A DNA stretch of 64,000 nt, taken from contig JBBDHG010000054.1 of NCBI GenBank assembly GCA_037951165.1, positions 1,048,501 to 1,112,500 on the forward strand. Reading direction: 5' to 3'. Of this stretch, positions 21,905 through 34,779 are shown in pieces (position 1 is the first letter of the stretch; the number at the start of each line of letters is the position of its first letter). The stretch is from Lophius americanus (taxonomy: Eukaryota > Chordata > Actinopteri > Lophiiformes > Lophiidae). The notes under the pieces are model-generated. The model saw nothing but the letters and a program-made list of their open reading frames with translations. It did not search any database and was not told the origin of the DNA. A program made the position numbers and the translations under genes.

Positions 21905-23480
21905 GCTGGAGTGGGAGCTGGGGGTTCAGTGGGCTGAACAGGGACACTGAAGTAGTGAGTATTTGAGAGATACTGGGTACTGCAGTGCCTGGCAGAGGTT
22001 TGTGCTCTCTGAGTGCTTTTTTCTAGTGAGACATCCACTGTTAAGCTTTACTAGTTACTTCAACTCCTGACAGCTTAAATATATTTTCCTAATATGCTTT
22101 TATTTTATTATTTTTTAGCCAAACAGGAGTAATTAAAGAGCAAAATAAAGACCTATTAAACAGTGCTACAACAGCAGCAAGAAATTGCTTATTCCCCATG
22201 AAGGCCTTCTAGATGGTAAACGTATGGCTTTGAAGGCAAGTAATGGCGCAAACACAACAGTAACCCCCCGCTATTGTTTGGATCAGCTGGCTTTGTTGAT
22301 TAAAGCAACAGCATATTTTGTCAGTTTGTTTTTTCTGCTTTCTTTATCTTAACAACTAACTAATAACTAATTCCCTTTTACCATAAAATCTTGTGTTATG
22401 TTATTATTCAAAAAGAATTCATGAATGAATAGTGCGTATGCGTGTTTTGGTAGGATAAGAAGAGTAGATTAAGCTCCTTAAAGCCAGCAGGAGGCGGAGG
22501 GATGAAATGTTCCAAGATCAATGGTGTGATGTGGCAACTTATCAAAACAAGCATCATTAATAGCAAACAGTACAGAGAAGTAAGCCACCATTGCAACAGA
22601 CATATAAACCACCTCAGACAGAAATCAGGACCCTGTGCAGTTGGGTCTCTACAAACAAAACCCAAAGATAGACTGCCCCTGTTAAATTTAAATACAGTGC
22701 ATTGATAGCAGAGGGTCATGGACCCCCGGAATCAGTGACCCAGAGCCCTTCAAGTTGCACTACTGTGGAAGTAATGTAATTAAAGTGAGCACTCTGCACC
22801 GTGCAGCTATCTGTCGCCTCCAAAGTCCCCTGGGCAAACTGCCCAGGGGAGCATCAGCAATCCAGTAACGGTTTCATCATCTTTTTCTTAATTCTATTTA
22901 GAACTGTCATAAATTCAATCCACTTCTTTCTCAAACAAGGGTCAAATTATCAATGAAATAAATTTTGAGCACTAACAAGAAGGATCGGCGGCGAACACAG
23001 TCCACGTCCATGGTGTTTGAAATGATGAATCCATAACTTTTCGGGGATGTAAACATACAGACAATCCAATCTCATAATCACCAGGAAATATCTCCAAATG
23101 ATGAGGTCAGGGTGTCCTGATTTTGAGAAAATACCTTGCTTCTCAATCATCCCTGACATTACCATGTAATGAAAAAGCAGAGATGTCACGGTTACCGGTT
23201 AAACCCTTAACCCGATCTTGAGGTACCAAAAACATATTCTAGCTGGAGTACACCCGACCATTATACGTTTTATCCCAGAAATTGAAAGACTCAGTGGCAG
23301 CAGTAGTGAGAGTAATATTTCTGGAGCAAGGGACAAGTTTATTTATAAATAAATATTCTTTACAGTTACTTACAGTTTGGATTAGCCTCTAAATGCTCAT
23401 CCTATTCAATTTAATGATAAACAAGCAACAAGATGCCGGTTTCCCATCTTGACAAGTGGGGCAAGTCTGGTTACGGTGGA
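21905..23480. other. Unassigned, with one strong GC hairpin
   Basis: No gene was recognised. The overlapping frames at 22408-22719 (minus) and 22502-22705 (plus) lack motifs. The hairpin at 22826-22850 is listed separately. Confidence 0.4.
22826..22850. repeat. Perfect 10-bp GC-rich hairpin
   Basis: TCCCCTGGGC, an AAACT loop and GCCCAGGGGA. The stem is perfect and GC-rich in an AT-rich setting. No flanking T-run or tRNA/snRNA context was found, so its role is unknown. Confidence 0.6.
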
Positions 23481-23486
23481 AAACTA

Positions 23487-23551
23487 TAACTAATATAATA
23501 ATACATTTTATTTATAGAGAGCTTTTTAAATATACTCAAAAACACTTAACA
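23487..23551 (-). repeat. L2-like LINE 3' terminal fragment
   Basis: AATAATACATTTTATTTATA, then GAGAGCTTTTTAAATATACT, then CAAAAACACTTAACAG. This is the reverse of the usual L2-like terminus (AAGTGCTTTAT..AAATAAAATGTATTATT). No ORF is attached. Confidence 0.55.
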
Positions 23552-23554
23552 GTT

Positions 23555-24125
23555 CACAACCGTGTCACACAGCCGGTTAAAGGACAGATCCAGTTATAGC
23601 TGGATGATAAAACATTTCAGAGCATCTGCAAACAAGCAAACATCTCATCCAAAAAAATTTTTCATTTGGTTAACACAATGTGCTTCCATAAGTTCTAACG
23701 CACCTTTGGGAAAAAAAATATTTGCATTTGGTTCTGAACCCAAACTTTTTTGGGTTCCATATGGAGGGGAGGACACAGAGATTATAAATTCAGTCAAATA
23801 TGTAATTGTTTGTTTTAACATCAAAAAAAACCAAAGCATATCTTATACATTTGTATAGTCTACAAAGTACATGGTATGCTTGGAATACAGAAACCAACCA
23901 GAATGAGAAGATATATTTGTGTATTTTCTAGATTAACGTTTGATTAAAATTGTACCTGATAAACATTACACCTTATTCCAAAAAAAAGAAGTGGCATACT
24001 GAGGTAAGCATGTAGTTCAAAGCAATTTTGTGTTTGAACGCAGACGGCTTAATAGTACATTCAAGTAAAGTAAAGGAAAGAAAAAAACATGATATTTTTA
24101 AAAGACACATCCTTGGGTTTCTTAG
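23555..24125. other. Unassigned stretch
   Basis: The overlapping frames at 23562-23858 (plus) and 23645-23839 (minus) show no family motif. Confidence 0.4.
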
Positions 24126-24129
24126 TTTA

Positions 24130-24705
24130 ATGATAATAATAATAATACATTTAATTTAAAATGCACTTTACATTTGGATCAAATCTCAAAGTGCTACAAA
24201 GCAAAAGCAGATAAAAGCATCAATAAAAAAAATAAAATAACTATATAAAAGCCTGACCAAAAAGCAGCAATGTTAGTTAAAGTTATAGGTTCTGCTAAAA
24301 AGGAAGGTTTTAAGTCCTTTTTTTAAATGTGTCAGTCATCTGTGGAGCCCTGAGATGGTCAGGGAGTGTATTCCACAGACGAGGGGCAGCGGAACAGAAG
24401 GCCCGATCACCCATGGTGCTGAGCTTAGTCCGGGGAAGGAGGAGGCGGTATGACTGGGTAGAACGAAGGGATCGTGTCGAGGTCAGTTGGGTGAGTAGTT
24501 CTTTCAGGTAGGGGGGTGCGTTACCATGGATGCACTGGTGAGTGAGGAGAGAGATCTTATAATCAATCCTGGTGGAGATGGGAAGCCAATGAAGGTAATG
24601 AAGAACAGGGGTGATGTGTTCGTGTTTACGAACTCTCATCAGGATCCTTGCAGCACTGTTTTGAACATTCTGAAGTCTTTGAAGACTTTTATAGTTTATA
24701 GTTTG
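24130..24705 (-). pseudogene. 5'-truncated L2-like LINE, best-preserved copy in the window
   Basis: The minus frame (24310-24639) reads HITPVLHYLHWLPISTRIDY, then KISLLTHQCIHGNAPPYLKE, then LSTMGDRAFCSAAPRLWNTL. These are the complete C-terminal hallmarks of the RT ORF of fish L2-like LINEs. The 3' terminus is AATAATAATAATACATTT on plus (24134). Upstream coding sequence is cut off at about 24705, as expected for incomplete reverse transcription. The few differences from the expected motifs suggest a younger insertion than the other LINE pieces here. Confidence 0.85.
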
Positions 24706-25130
24706 TCATAATGTGTTGGATCTTTCGTGAACGTTAACACAAATCAAAGCCCCTTTTCAAACAGTGGAGCCATGAACACTAACTAGACTATTACTAAGGT
24801 GAGTGAGGCCTGCAGTGTGCTGCATGGGTTGTTTCTATGGATTATTTGTGACTTCCTGAATGAGACTTTGTGGTGTTCTTTGAAGGGTTTTGGAAGTTGA
24901 TGACTACACTGAAGAAGACTGGAAGCATTCAGGACCGGGAGTGTCTAATCCAGCTGCAACAAGGTAGTGTGGTTATTTTGGGGATATGTTTCAAATTCTT
25001 TTAACAACACTTTATTTCAGATAATAAGTGTACATTACATTGAGAAGATAATAGGACTAGACTATAGGAACACATGACCACCAAAGCATAGTGATGAAAT
25101 ACAGAATGCTTTTTCAGAAAGGAAAAAACG

Positions 25131-25166
25131 ACAACAATAACAACAAACAATAACAACAACAACAAC
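25131..25166. repeat. (AAC)n-like simple repeat
   Basis: Imperfect ACAACA units. The four terminal AAC units are uninterrupted. Confidence 0.8.
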
Positions 25167-26145
25167 ATGACGGCCTTTCTTAAAGCTGGCTTATTACTAT
25201 AAACTATCATCAGCTGGCCGAAAAGAAGGAACTGGGATTTGAGATTGCCAAATTCGCATTGCAAATTTTCTCAAAAATAACTCTTCAATAAGTTAACTTC
25301 AAGGCATTAGAGCAATAGGACATTTACTGTGGGCAGGGGCAGCTGGGATTATGCAATGAATACCCAGAATGGGCTCCATATGGGGTGGACTGGGAGACCA
25401 GAGTGGCTGGGGGACGTCAATCTGCTGGCGATTTAGTTCAGAATTTCCTGGATAAAAAGCAAAGGCGGAAATGAAATACAGAGTGGCAGAGATGGAGGGA
25501 ATAATCAGTCGGCTTGGACCCAGGCATTATATGGAATGCTCTTAAGAAACAGTGTTATTACAATCTTGATGTCCTCTTTCCACTTGAAAAGACAAAAATG
25601 AGAAGCTGAAAAGCGGGACGTGGAGTTGTTACTGTTCCAATAAAAATGACAACCGTCAGAGTTGGAGTTTCTACCATATAATTTATGCAATATAAAAAAT
25701 GCTGTGCATAGTGTTTGCGTGAAAGAAAAGAATGTGGAAGGGTCAGCGGTGAAAAAAATCATACCCTTCAAAAAAATTGTTCCATATTAATATTCTAAGC
25801 ATTTGGGAGTGGACAAAACAATTATATTTTCATCTATCATGAAAAGCTTCTCCATACTGGGCTTGAGACTGGGGATAATGCATATTGCATAGAGGTAATG
25901 CCTGCATAATTTTGAATATTGTACAGAATGGAAAACTTTCTGATAATTTGTTGAGGGATATGAGATTTCCCCTTGCTGCTCGAGGCGATGCATCAAATGC
26001 ATCAGTGGTTGACAGGAAAAAAGTTGGTTCTGTGTCACTGCTGTGCTTGTGCAGAATAGTTTTGTATGATTAAAAGAGATTCATCAGATAACCTGGGGAA
26101 GAGCGCTGCCATCAGAGGACAGAAGAGCTGTCGATGTGATGACTT

Positions 26146-26176
26146 TCTCTCTCTCTCTCTTGCTCTCTCTCTCTCT
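26146..26176. repeat. (CT)n microsatellite
   Basis: A CT run with one TTG interruption. Confidence 0.9.
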
Positions 26177-26829
26177 GTGATTCTTGCTTTCTTTCCATAT
26201 TGGAAAGGCCATGGATCATTAGACACGGTATGGGAAAGCAGAGCTGTATTGTTGAATTGCATTTCATTACATTTTCTTAAGCCTTAATTAGATCGGGGTG
26301 TCAGGGACTAATGCCATTTTGAATTATAGAGATATTGTGGCAGGAAATTCATCAGTGTTATAGACAGTGTAGATATGGGAACTATTCTGTTTAAGAATAT
26401 AGCTAAAACCAAGACCACAATTTTCTACAATGGAGACTGTAAAATTAACTTTTTGCATTATTTTATAGTGACAGACTGGGCGATCAGAGGGTAACATCTG
26501 CCAGCTCCAAGGTCTAACAACGGTAACGAAGAGTTCCATCATGCAAATGTTTCAGAATGTCTTCATTTTCAGGATGACTGTGTGAATCTTGAGCATGTAA
26601 TCATGAACCTGGAGATGTTTTGAAAGGCGATATAAGTTTATTAAATTGATTGCAACAAAGCTCTTTTACCGAATGTCCATTAGCTACTGAAGTATGATCG
26701 GGCTCCAGCTGGTTCCCACCACACCCATCCACCCACACCTCAAGTCTTATTAAAGTCACTTTTAAACCCAACTATTCATCTGTGAATCCGCTTATGGTTT
26801 CTAAATATACGCCTGAAAAGACAAGGATA

Positions 26830-27118
26830 TTATGGAATTTTCATTGCCGCCTGCATCCGCCACGTCTGCCGGAGATCTTTCGTGTTAGCATGATAACTCA
26901 AAAACCATTTCATTGATCATTTTCAAAAGTTATACCCACGCATATGATTCATATGGCGCATATGAATCATCCCCAGGAGATCTATCAAAATTAACTTGAC
27001 TAGTTCATATTTTACTCGCTTTTTCGGACATAAGTTCACATTTAATTGGACGAGTTCACCCAGGGGGATTGCTTGCACAACACAGGAAAAAGGGGGCTAT
27101 TCACAGAAATACCCTTAG
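26830..27118 (+). mobile_element. R1 repeat copy 4, with GC-rich head
   Basis: The head GCCGCCTGCATCCGCCA (26846) and GGAGATCTTTCG are followed by ACTCAAAAACC, GATCATTTTCAAAAG, GCATATGAATCATC and GGAGATCTATC. Then come AGTTCATATTTTACTCGC and the late block GGGGGATTGCTTGCACAAC, ACAGAAATACCCTT. One middle module is missing. The hairpin and CTAG end have decayed (TTAGAACTTTG). The GC-rich head is shared with the copy at 58043. Confidence 0.65.
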
Positions 27119-27124
27119 AACTTT

Positions 27125-30100
27125 GTTGTATTGTAGTGATTGCTCACTTTGACTAACAACCAAGGTTCAGAATTCTAAAGTATTCAATCAGCAGACTTAA
27201 AAGTCCACTCCACCGGTAGAGGTAGTAAATGTGTGATTGAACTGTGATGATTCTGTTGAAACCTGGTAATTATTCATAGGTTTTAATATAATTTATAAAC
27301 AGTTGGTGGTGGAAATCAATTAGGCAATGCACAGTATGGTGCCTTACTTTGACAAAACATGGTGCTTGTTTAAGATGTTTTATAAGCAGCAAGAGGGAGG
27401 ACGGAAACAACCAGGCTTCCTCTCTGAGCTAGAAATTGCTTCGCGCAAAAGGAAGCAGTTTTTTTTTATGAGCAGGAGACGAAGAATGAAAGAACTAATG
27501 TCGGCTGCTTGGACTCAGCTTGGAGGGCAGGGGTCCATGTGGAATAAACGACCCTACTGGGAACCCACGTGCTATGAGAGGCAGTATACAACCAACTGTT
27601 TTAGAAGGTTACACATATAACCCGAGGAACAGCAGATTAGAATTCACTCTAGAGGATGGACTACAATTGGAGACTGCTGAGCAGTGACTCAGTTCTCATT
27701 AAGCTACATAAACTCAGGTCTGGCTGTGCAATATTCTCAGAGATGCTATACTAGAGCTTTTATGACCGTACAGCTGCATTCATAAATGGAACAAACATCA
27801 TATATCTTATCCATGGAATCCAGGAAGCACAGACAGGGAGACTGAATCACCTTTTTATAGACACACATCAAGGTTGTCCTTAAATAAGATACAAATCTAA
27901 CACAAACATAATAAGTAGAGTAATCACAAGAATCTAGTGATGAAACACAGAAAGCCTCAGAACTCCTAAGTCATCTCATCTCCTCGGTTTTTGTTTCTGC
28001 CAACCAACAACAGCAATTCCTCACACGGATCTAAGATGAACCATACCGGATGTATCCTGTTACTGGAGGATTTGTATGAGATTATGTGCTTCCATCCCTC
28101 CCCTGGAACATCCAATCCCCCTCATTCATTCTTCACTAGAAAAGAGAAAGAGGAAAGACAATTGTTTATAATATAATTTTAACCTTAAAAATGACTTTAG
28201 AATTGAAACAAACATTGTATGGAGGCTCTGCTGACACTTCAACAACTGAACGACATGGAATTTATTTGATAGTATAACTAAGAAACTGTTAATTTGCTAC
28301 AGCAAAGTGATAAAGATAAAATATTTCAAATCAGTATATGGTAATTCCTGAATGTTACCGACAGCTTGTTCTTCGTGTGGTGGTTTCAATGCCCGAAGAT
28401 GATGATGTTTGTGAATTGAATATCAAGTAGACTTTTACTGACAGTCACAACAAAAGCTGTATTGGTGTGCATGAAGCAGATAAACCCAAAATGTATACTA
28501 ATTAAGTAGGTCACATGTTCATCTAGTAGATTACACAGTAATACTGACTACACAGCTTATCAACCTCATAACTATTTCCTTTAATAGGATCTTATATGAC
28601 ATTATCTTTCACACAGATTTCCATAAATTCTTTACTCATTGATTCCTGCTTGATTTTAGTAAACATTTATAATCATAAAAAATCATGAGTCCGCCTGAAT
28701 CTCAAATGTAGCACAGCTAGTACATAAAGTCTCATTATTACTTTAACCCATAATGTGCTGCTCGGCTGTTTGGTTGAGATCATTTTGAGTCTCTATTGCT
28801 TATTGAAAAATGTGACTGAATGGATTAGTTACCTTAGTTACCTTTAGTTGTTATCATTGGCATTTGTGTGTTGTTCTCCTTCAGCTGCACCTCTCTGTTC
28901 CCATAAAGTTTAAAGCTGTTTTACCCCAAAGCTGTTTGCATTTGATGACATTTGTGTTGCTTTGACAGACCTTGAATAAAAAATAAAGAGTTTCATATCA
29001 TTTAACATTTGAATACAGAAATGGTGCTCTGATTTATTTTCCAAATTGCAGTGAAGGGTGAAATTCGACATGTGGCCTTTTTAATTTTGTTGGTTAGTGC
29101 AAAGATAAGAAGGCAAAAGGGCTCTCTCCTTTGATAAACTAAGAACTTTATTTATTGCACCCCAGAGAGGAGAGAAGTATTAATTTCACACACTGCTTCA
29201 CACCTCCCCCATAGAGGCAGATTAAATATTTGTATTATTAAAGAGGTGTCACCAAGTTAGAAAACAATTACACCGTGGCCTGGTAACTAATGAATGTGTG
29301 TCAATATAAAAAGGTCATTTTCACAGTCAGGCAGTTGCTCTGATAAATGGCGTGCTCCGTTTTCAAGATGTACATTATCAAAGTGTGATGATTCAACCTC
29401 ACGCAAAAACTAACGGCTCAGAAATACACAAAATTTGACTTTACATATCGTACAAGAAAATTAACACTTGTTGTGAAAACTTCACAATCATTCACTCTTT
29501 CCCTTCTGGTGCACATCCTGCACGACGGCCTCCACTGATTGTAATTTCGAGCATCGGGCTCGTTTATATTCCAAGGGTGTGATTGCACTCATCAGTCATT
29601 CAGTGCTGTGATGTTTTCTTTTCAAGCACTGGAGACACTATTTCTATTTTAATTATCAATACAGCAGGGGTCTTGAGTTTAGTTGTTTCCCTATGCCATG
29701 ACAAACCATTGCCCTCACAGCAGCAATAAATTGATTTTCTTACATGCTGTTGAGGGGCTAGGGTCAATAACATGGTTAAAAAAGAGGGTGAAAATATAAA
29801 TCAAAATAATACCTCTATCCTCATCTATTTTTTTTTCCTTTCCGCAGGAAATTTATATTACCCAGACATATGATTCTTACATCGCTCATTTCACTGCTTC
29901 ATTGTGACCTGATCTCCATGTCAGGCTATTGGGATTACTAATGTGCATTGTGATAGGTTGTTCTTATTGTTTAGATCTTCATTTCTTACATTTCGGGGTT
30001 TATAATAAGAGACTTTTTTTTTTCTGTGGGGGGCAGCTAAAATATGCATGCACTGATGTTTTTCCACTTCCCTTTGTATTATTATCAGGAGGCAATCAGG

Positions 30101-32485
30101 CCAAACCGGAACCAGACATCTAGAATCTCTGTATAAGCAGACCTTAAATGGGTTGGCTCCTCCTTTGCATATATTTATTCTGCTTCGAACTGTTGGCTTG
30201 GTGAAATCCACCAGAATAGTTTCCACAGTAGATTGTATAGTACCTCATCCCTGCAGTGTTTTGGTCAGTCATGTTTTTCTACCGGTGGATAGGAAGAGCT
30301 GAAGCATTCTGGGAAGCTTCAACAAAAATCTGTGAAACGCTTCACAAGCTGTAATCATTTAGTTTAGTTAGCTTCTATTCTATCGTTATTTCATCAGATA
30401 ATTAGATATCCACATTTTTGCAGCTCGCAGAGCAGGTTCTATGTTGATGTGTGTGCATATGTCTAATTTTATCACGTTTTACTGCTCTGATTGCGTGTGT
30501 TTTTGTCCTTTGTTGCTTTGTTATTTAATGCTGTTGAATTTATGTTTAAACCTGCCGTACGGGCTGCAGATGAAAATTAGCCTTAGGCTTACTCTGGTAC
30601 AGGGCCTCAAATTTCATATTGTTCATTGTCCCTCCCCAACAAATCATTAAATAAATAAAAGGTAAATAAGAAAACACTATGGTATGTTTAACATTTTTGA
30701 ACACAGTATAAAGGGTGGGTTCACCAAGCAGTGTCCACACAAGAAATATGGTGAGGTAATGGTGAAAAACTGAGATGATTGAGCAGTGGAGCATAATGGA
30801 ACAAACATTTAGCATAATGAGTGAAATTGCTCTGTGATGAAATAAATTTTTCAAACCTGACAAGTTTGATCAGTTTTACTTATGTATCGAAGAAATCATA
30901 AATCAATGTTCCTGAGTGGGATTTACAATGTGCAGTGTATGACATCCTCTGTCTTCGGTCCATTGATTTGAGGGAGAAAAAACTCTCAATAGGGGGAAAA
31001 AAGTAGAGCCTCAGAGGATGGGCTTCTCTCCCGACAGACATAATCTCTTTCTTCAAAGTTTTGAAAAGCACACACTCAACTCACTCATATCGGAGACGGA
31101 ACTCACTTCTTTCAGAGATTCAATTCTGTCTTTCATAGTTTCAACTTTGCTCTGTCAGCATTCTCAGGTTCCTGATGGGGTTTTAACAAGAGAATGGATT
31201 TAAAACTAAAATAACAGACCAGATTCTGAGCCAAACCCCAAATGACTGGTACTGAAATCCATGTAGCCAAATCACTAACATAAGAAAAAATAAGAAAAGA
31301 AAAAAAAAACTTATTGCAATGAGACCGATACTTTGGATGGAACTGATTCACTGTATTTTTTAGGGGTTTCTGCTTTTAACGCACCCCCATGAATCTATAC
31401 TATCTGGAGAGAAACTCTTGACATAACTCCCCATGGGGAACTCCATGTCAGTGAAAATTAATTCATGGCGTAACTTAACAGGATAACAAGATATAAAAAA
31501 ACATCAATATAGCACAATGTTAGACAAGCCCTTATTTAAATTCTACTCCAACCACAGATTTGTACCCATACAGACAGTTTTGCACAGGCCATTAGTATTG
31601 TATCACACAATCCATTAATAAAACACCAGCCCAACCAGAAGATTGCCGACACAGCAAAAATGCACTTTCCCTCGAAAAACATCAGTGCCACCTCACTGCC
31701 TCATAAAATATGAGACAGAGAGATAAAAGAATAAAAAAATTTTAATCCGTGTAGTTTCGCCAAGCAGAATTAAAAGTAATTAACAGCAAGTGTGAACCGG
31801 TAATATACAGCCCAAACAGTGAAACAACAGTGTCATACATTTAAAGTGTACTTCTACATCATTCTAGTGAAGTAACACGTTTAGGCCTCTTGTCTTTATT
31901 TCGTCTCTAGGAAAACAACTTCAATAGCAATACTTTAGATGTAGTAATTTCACCTCAAACCTGAGTTTATCACACTACGATATGACTTCAAACGGGATAT
32001 GGTCACTATTTCCTCACCTGGTGAATTTTTTTCTCTTGAAGACCACCTGTTCTCCTGCACAACTCTCTTAAACACAGTTGGAATTTTAAATTGCATTGTC
32101 TGAAGGAAGATTTTCGGCTTTTCTCATAACATTTCTGCTTTATGGCGTAACACCTTGTTTAGGTTTATTCCAATCAGATCAGACAATGATGAGGATGATA
32201 CGTGAGAATCAATCCATAAGAAAGTCTGGATCTTAGATTCTTCAGGTGGATTGTGATGGAAAAAGATATCTGTTCTGAGCAGCAGCAGATATATCCCCTT
32301 TAGAAGTCTGAATACTGGTGGTGGTGGCTGATGACACTGTTGATGAATGATGAGGCTGTTGGATCTGTGAGGAGAGGGCAGAGGTTAGGCGTCTGAGCAC
32401 ACGTGAACCATCAGCATGGAAAATGAGATGATCGATGAGAAAATCATATTTAAAGAGAAAGCCGCTGATGATGATGATAGGCTTA
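27125..32485. other. Repeat-poor non-coding stretch, possible conserved elements
   Basis: No transposon ends and no supported gene were found over more than 5 kb, which is unusual for this window. The plus frame at 27327-27620 and the minus frames at 29921-30226 and 30546-30863 show no motifs. Parts such as 28980-29480 and 29520-29760 have the complex AT-rich texture of vertebrate conserved non-coding elements (TTAATTTCACAC, AAGAGGTGTCACC, ATTTTAATTATCAATAC). That reading is inference only. Confidence 0.4.
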
Positions 32486-32489
32486 TCAT

Positions 32490-32640
32490 GAAGGTCTAGT
32501 GCCGGTCCCAAGCCGGGATAAATGGGAGGGTTATGTCAGGAAGTGCATCCGTCAAAAGAACCCATGCCAATTCAATATGCGGAACGAAACGATCCGCTTT
32601 GTCAACTCCCTAAAAAGGGAAAGAGCCGAATGGAGTTGCA
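32490..32640 (+). repeat. RTE-like LINE 3' end
   Basis: GTGCCGGTCCCAAGCCGGGA, TAAATGGGAGGGTTATGTCA, GGAAGTGCATCCG and the diverged GATCCGCTTTGTCAACTCC run in the standard order of the 3' end of the common fish LINE. The same family's coding remains are at 11838-12345 and 51735-52165. No ORF is attached. The AAGAGCCGAA close marks the end. Confidence 0.65.
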
Positions 32641-32644
32641 TGTA

Positions 32645-34405
32645 GTTCACCATGAGACGATTAGCAGAACTATCTAATGAGTAGAAGTGCAGGCTGGCCG
32701 AAGCGTTTTTGCTTGCGTCCCCTCCGCATGCAACTAATGGCGCTGCTGGGTCAGATAAAGTAATCCACTTTACTGTGGGCAGCTGACACACGGGGACGAT
32801 ATGAGGTAATCACCAAATATCACTTCATCTTCCTCCCCTAACTGCAGCTTGATGGCGGCCATTCAGCTTCAATGACATCGGTAGTACAGGTTATCCACGG
32901 GTAGTGGCTGAAAAGGTTGAGCTAATTAAATTAATTTGCTGTGTGAGTTGTCTGATATCATTAACCTTTTCTTTAGTATCATACTCCACCACATCAGCTT
33001 CCACATTAAAAGTCATCATATTCGTAAAAAAAAAGAAAATAGATTACCCAAAGCACCCACACAGCCACACGGGAATAAACATGGAACTCACTGTATTTCT
33101 AATGACCTAAACATATAACTGTCAGAAATGTGTTATTTTATTCCTGATGTGCCAGGTGATATGATTCTGTTTTTAGTATGCAGGAGATGCATTACATCAA
33201 CCTGCAGGACCGTGAAACATGTTGATTTGCTCATGGTCAGCGCCGCATAGCCTTCATACCTGACTGGGATGCATAGATTGGTTGAAGGATATCAATTCAG
33301 GACATTGAGATTTACCCTTTATTCAAATCAAGAATTACCTTTTGCCTGTTACCTCAGCTGCACAGAAGTTTTGATATATTTTCAGTATATTTACTAAATT
33401 TCGACCTCCTTAAGTCATTTCTGAAATTCCCATTATTTCTCACCTCATCATTATTTAATTTATGCAGCATATTTTTTTGTATTTGTTTGCCATGCAATGG
33501 AACATAATTCCTTTTTCATGCATTAAAGGCAAGACTGATAGTTGTGATATTTGTGTTGCTGCATAAAGGTCAATGAGTCAGATTGAAATATTTAATAGCC
33601 CTTATCATGAACAATGAATTGATCCAACTTAAACCGAGCGGAATCCAAATAATGAATAAATATGCCAGATCTGGGGAAAAGGTCAGACTTTTTATTTTCC
33701 CTGGAGGGAATATAAACAACAGCTACTAGAAAGTGCCTTTATGGAAAAAGAGAGGATCACTTGTTTTATTTTACAGTCGCTCTTCACTGATTCATGGCAC
33801 TACAGTAAAATAGGTACATATGTATATATTCAGCATTGAAAACATGTTTACCTTAAATGTTCTCCATTTGTCAAAGGGCCTGAATGTGGGGGCTGGAATA
33901 GTAAAGGGGCTAGAACGTTTTTACCTCTGTGTTTTTTCTCAGTTTGTTTGTTTGTTTTGGTAACATTACGTTTTGTTACATTTTTTCAATTGAAATAAAA
34001 TAACATATTGGAGTGGTTCCACGGTGTGGTCAAAATGTTGTCTTGAATGTCATTGGAGATATAGTATTATAAAGTTGATCTAAATATCCTCTTTGCACCT
34101 GTGCAAAACAATGACAGCTAGGATTATCTTGTCTTGGTAGGATGGTAGATTTAGAGGCTGGCACTTACTCATCTGCATGAAATTTTACCAAATGAAGCCA
34201 TCTAATTCTGATGATTCTGATCACAATAATATCTACTTTGGGTACTGTTGTGCCTTGAGGGAGATTTACACCCTGAGTGTCTGTTATAGTTTGTTCAATA
34301 TAATTTTAACATTAGTATTAATTTTTTTGGTAGTGGTAGTATGGACAGACTAAATCTGCAAAGGGGATTATTACTGTCATAACCATTTCTCCTTTTGACA
34401 TGAGC
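32645..34405. other. Unassigned stretch
   Basis: No supported feature was found. The short frames at 32552-32791 (minus) and 32904-33110 (plus) have no family motif. Confidence 0.45.
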
Positions 34406-34410
34406 CATTT

Positions 34411-34773
34411 GTGATAGCTAGAGGACTGGTTCAGACTGGAAGTGCAGTTGCTGTTGGATGTTCCCACTCTACCGTGGATAGAACCTTAAAAAAAAGGGGT
34501 CTAAGGAAAGACATTGCGCGAACTGCCGACAGGGTTGTCGGTGCCCGAGGCTCATCGATGCACGTGCAGAGCAAAGAATGGTCCATGTTGTCTGATCACA
34601 GAGCCGTTATGGAGGAAACGGGAGACCTTCACAATGTTTTGCAGGTGTTTGTTATATTTTGGCTGTGGTGGAAACTCAAATGTGCACTGGTTGTGGCTTG
34701 CAGGCTGTCAACTGATCTGATTTTGCTAAGTATTACTGACAGTAGACGAATAAAAAGTCCTCTATCATTATAA
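34411..34773 (+). CDS. Unrecognised 120-codon frame with a helix-turn-helix-like start
   Basis: The frame begins MIARGLVQTGSAVAVGCSHS followed by TVDRTLKKRG. This is the spacing of a resolvase/Tc1-type helix-turn-helix (Q..A...GCS..TV.R.L). The remainder has no recognisable transposase catalytic motif and becomes hydrophobic. No start context, splice site or terminal repeats support it as a gene. The most likely reading is a decayed DNA-binding domain of a DNA transposon, with low certainty. Confidence 0.25.
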   Translation: MIARGLVQTGSAVAVGCSHSTVDRTLKKRGLRKDIARTADRVVGARGSSMHVQSKEWSMLSDHRAVMEETGDLHNVLQVFVIFWLWWKLKCALVVACRLSTDLILLSITDSRRIKSPLSL

Positions 34774-34779
34774 CTATAC

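Larger units (their letters stand above)
24710..26825. other. Unassigned stretch with simple repeats
   Basis: It contains an (AAC)n-like run at 25131-25166 and a (CT)n run at 26146-26176. The frames at 25505-25771 and 25787-26038 (minus) have no recognisable motif. Confidence 0.45.

Noticed and set aside
34411..34773. Calling this frame a functional Tc1 transposase
   Set aside because: Only an HTH-like start is visible; no catalytic motif or terminal repeats.
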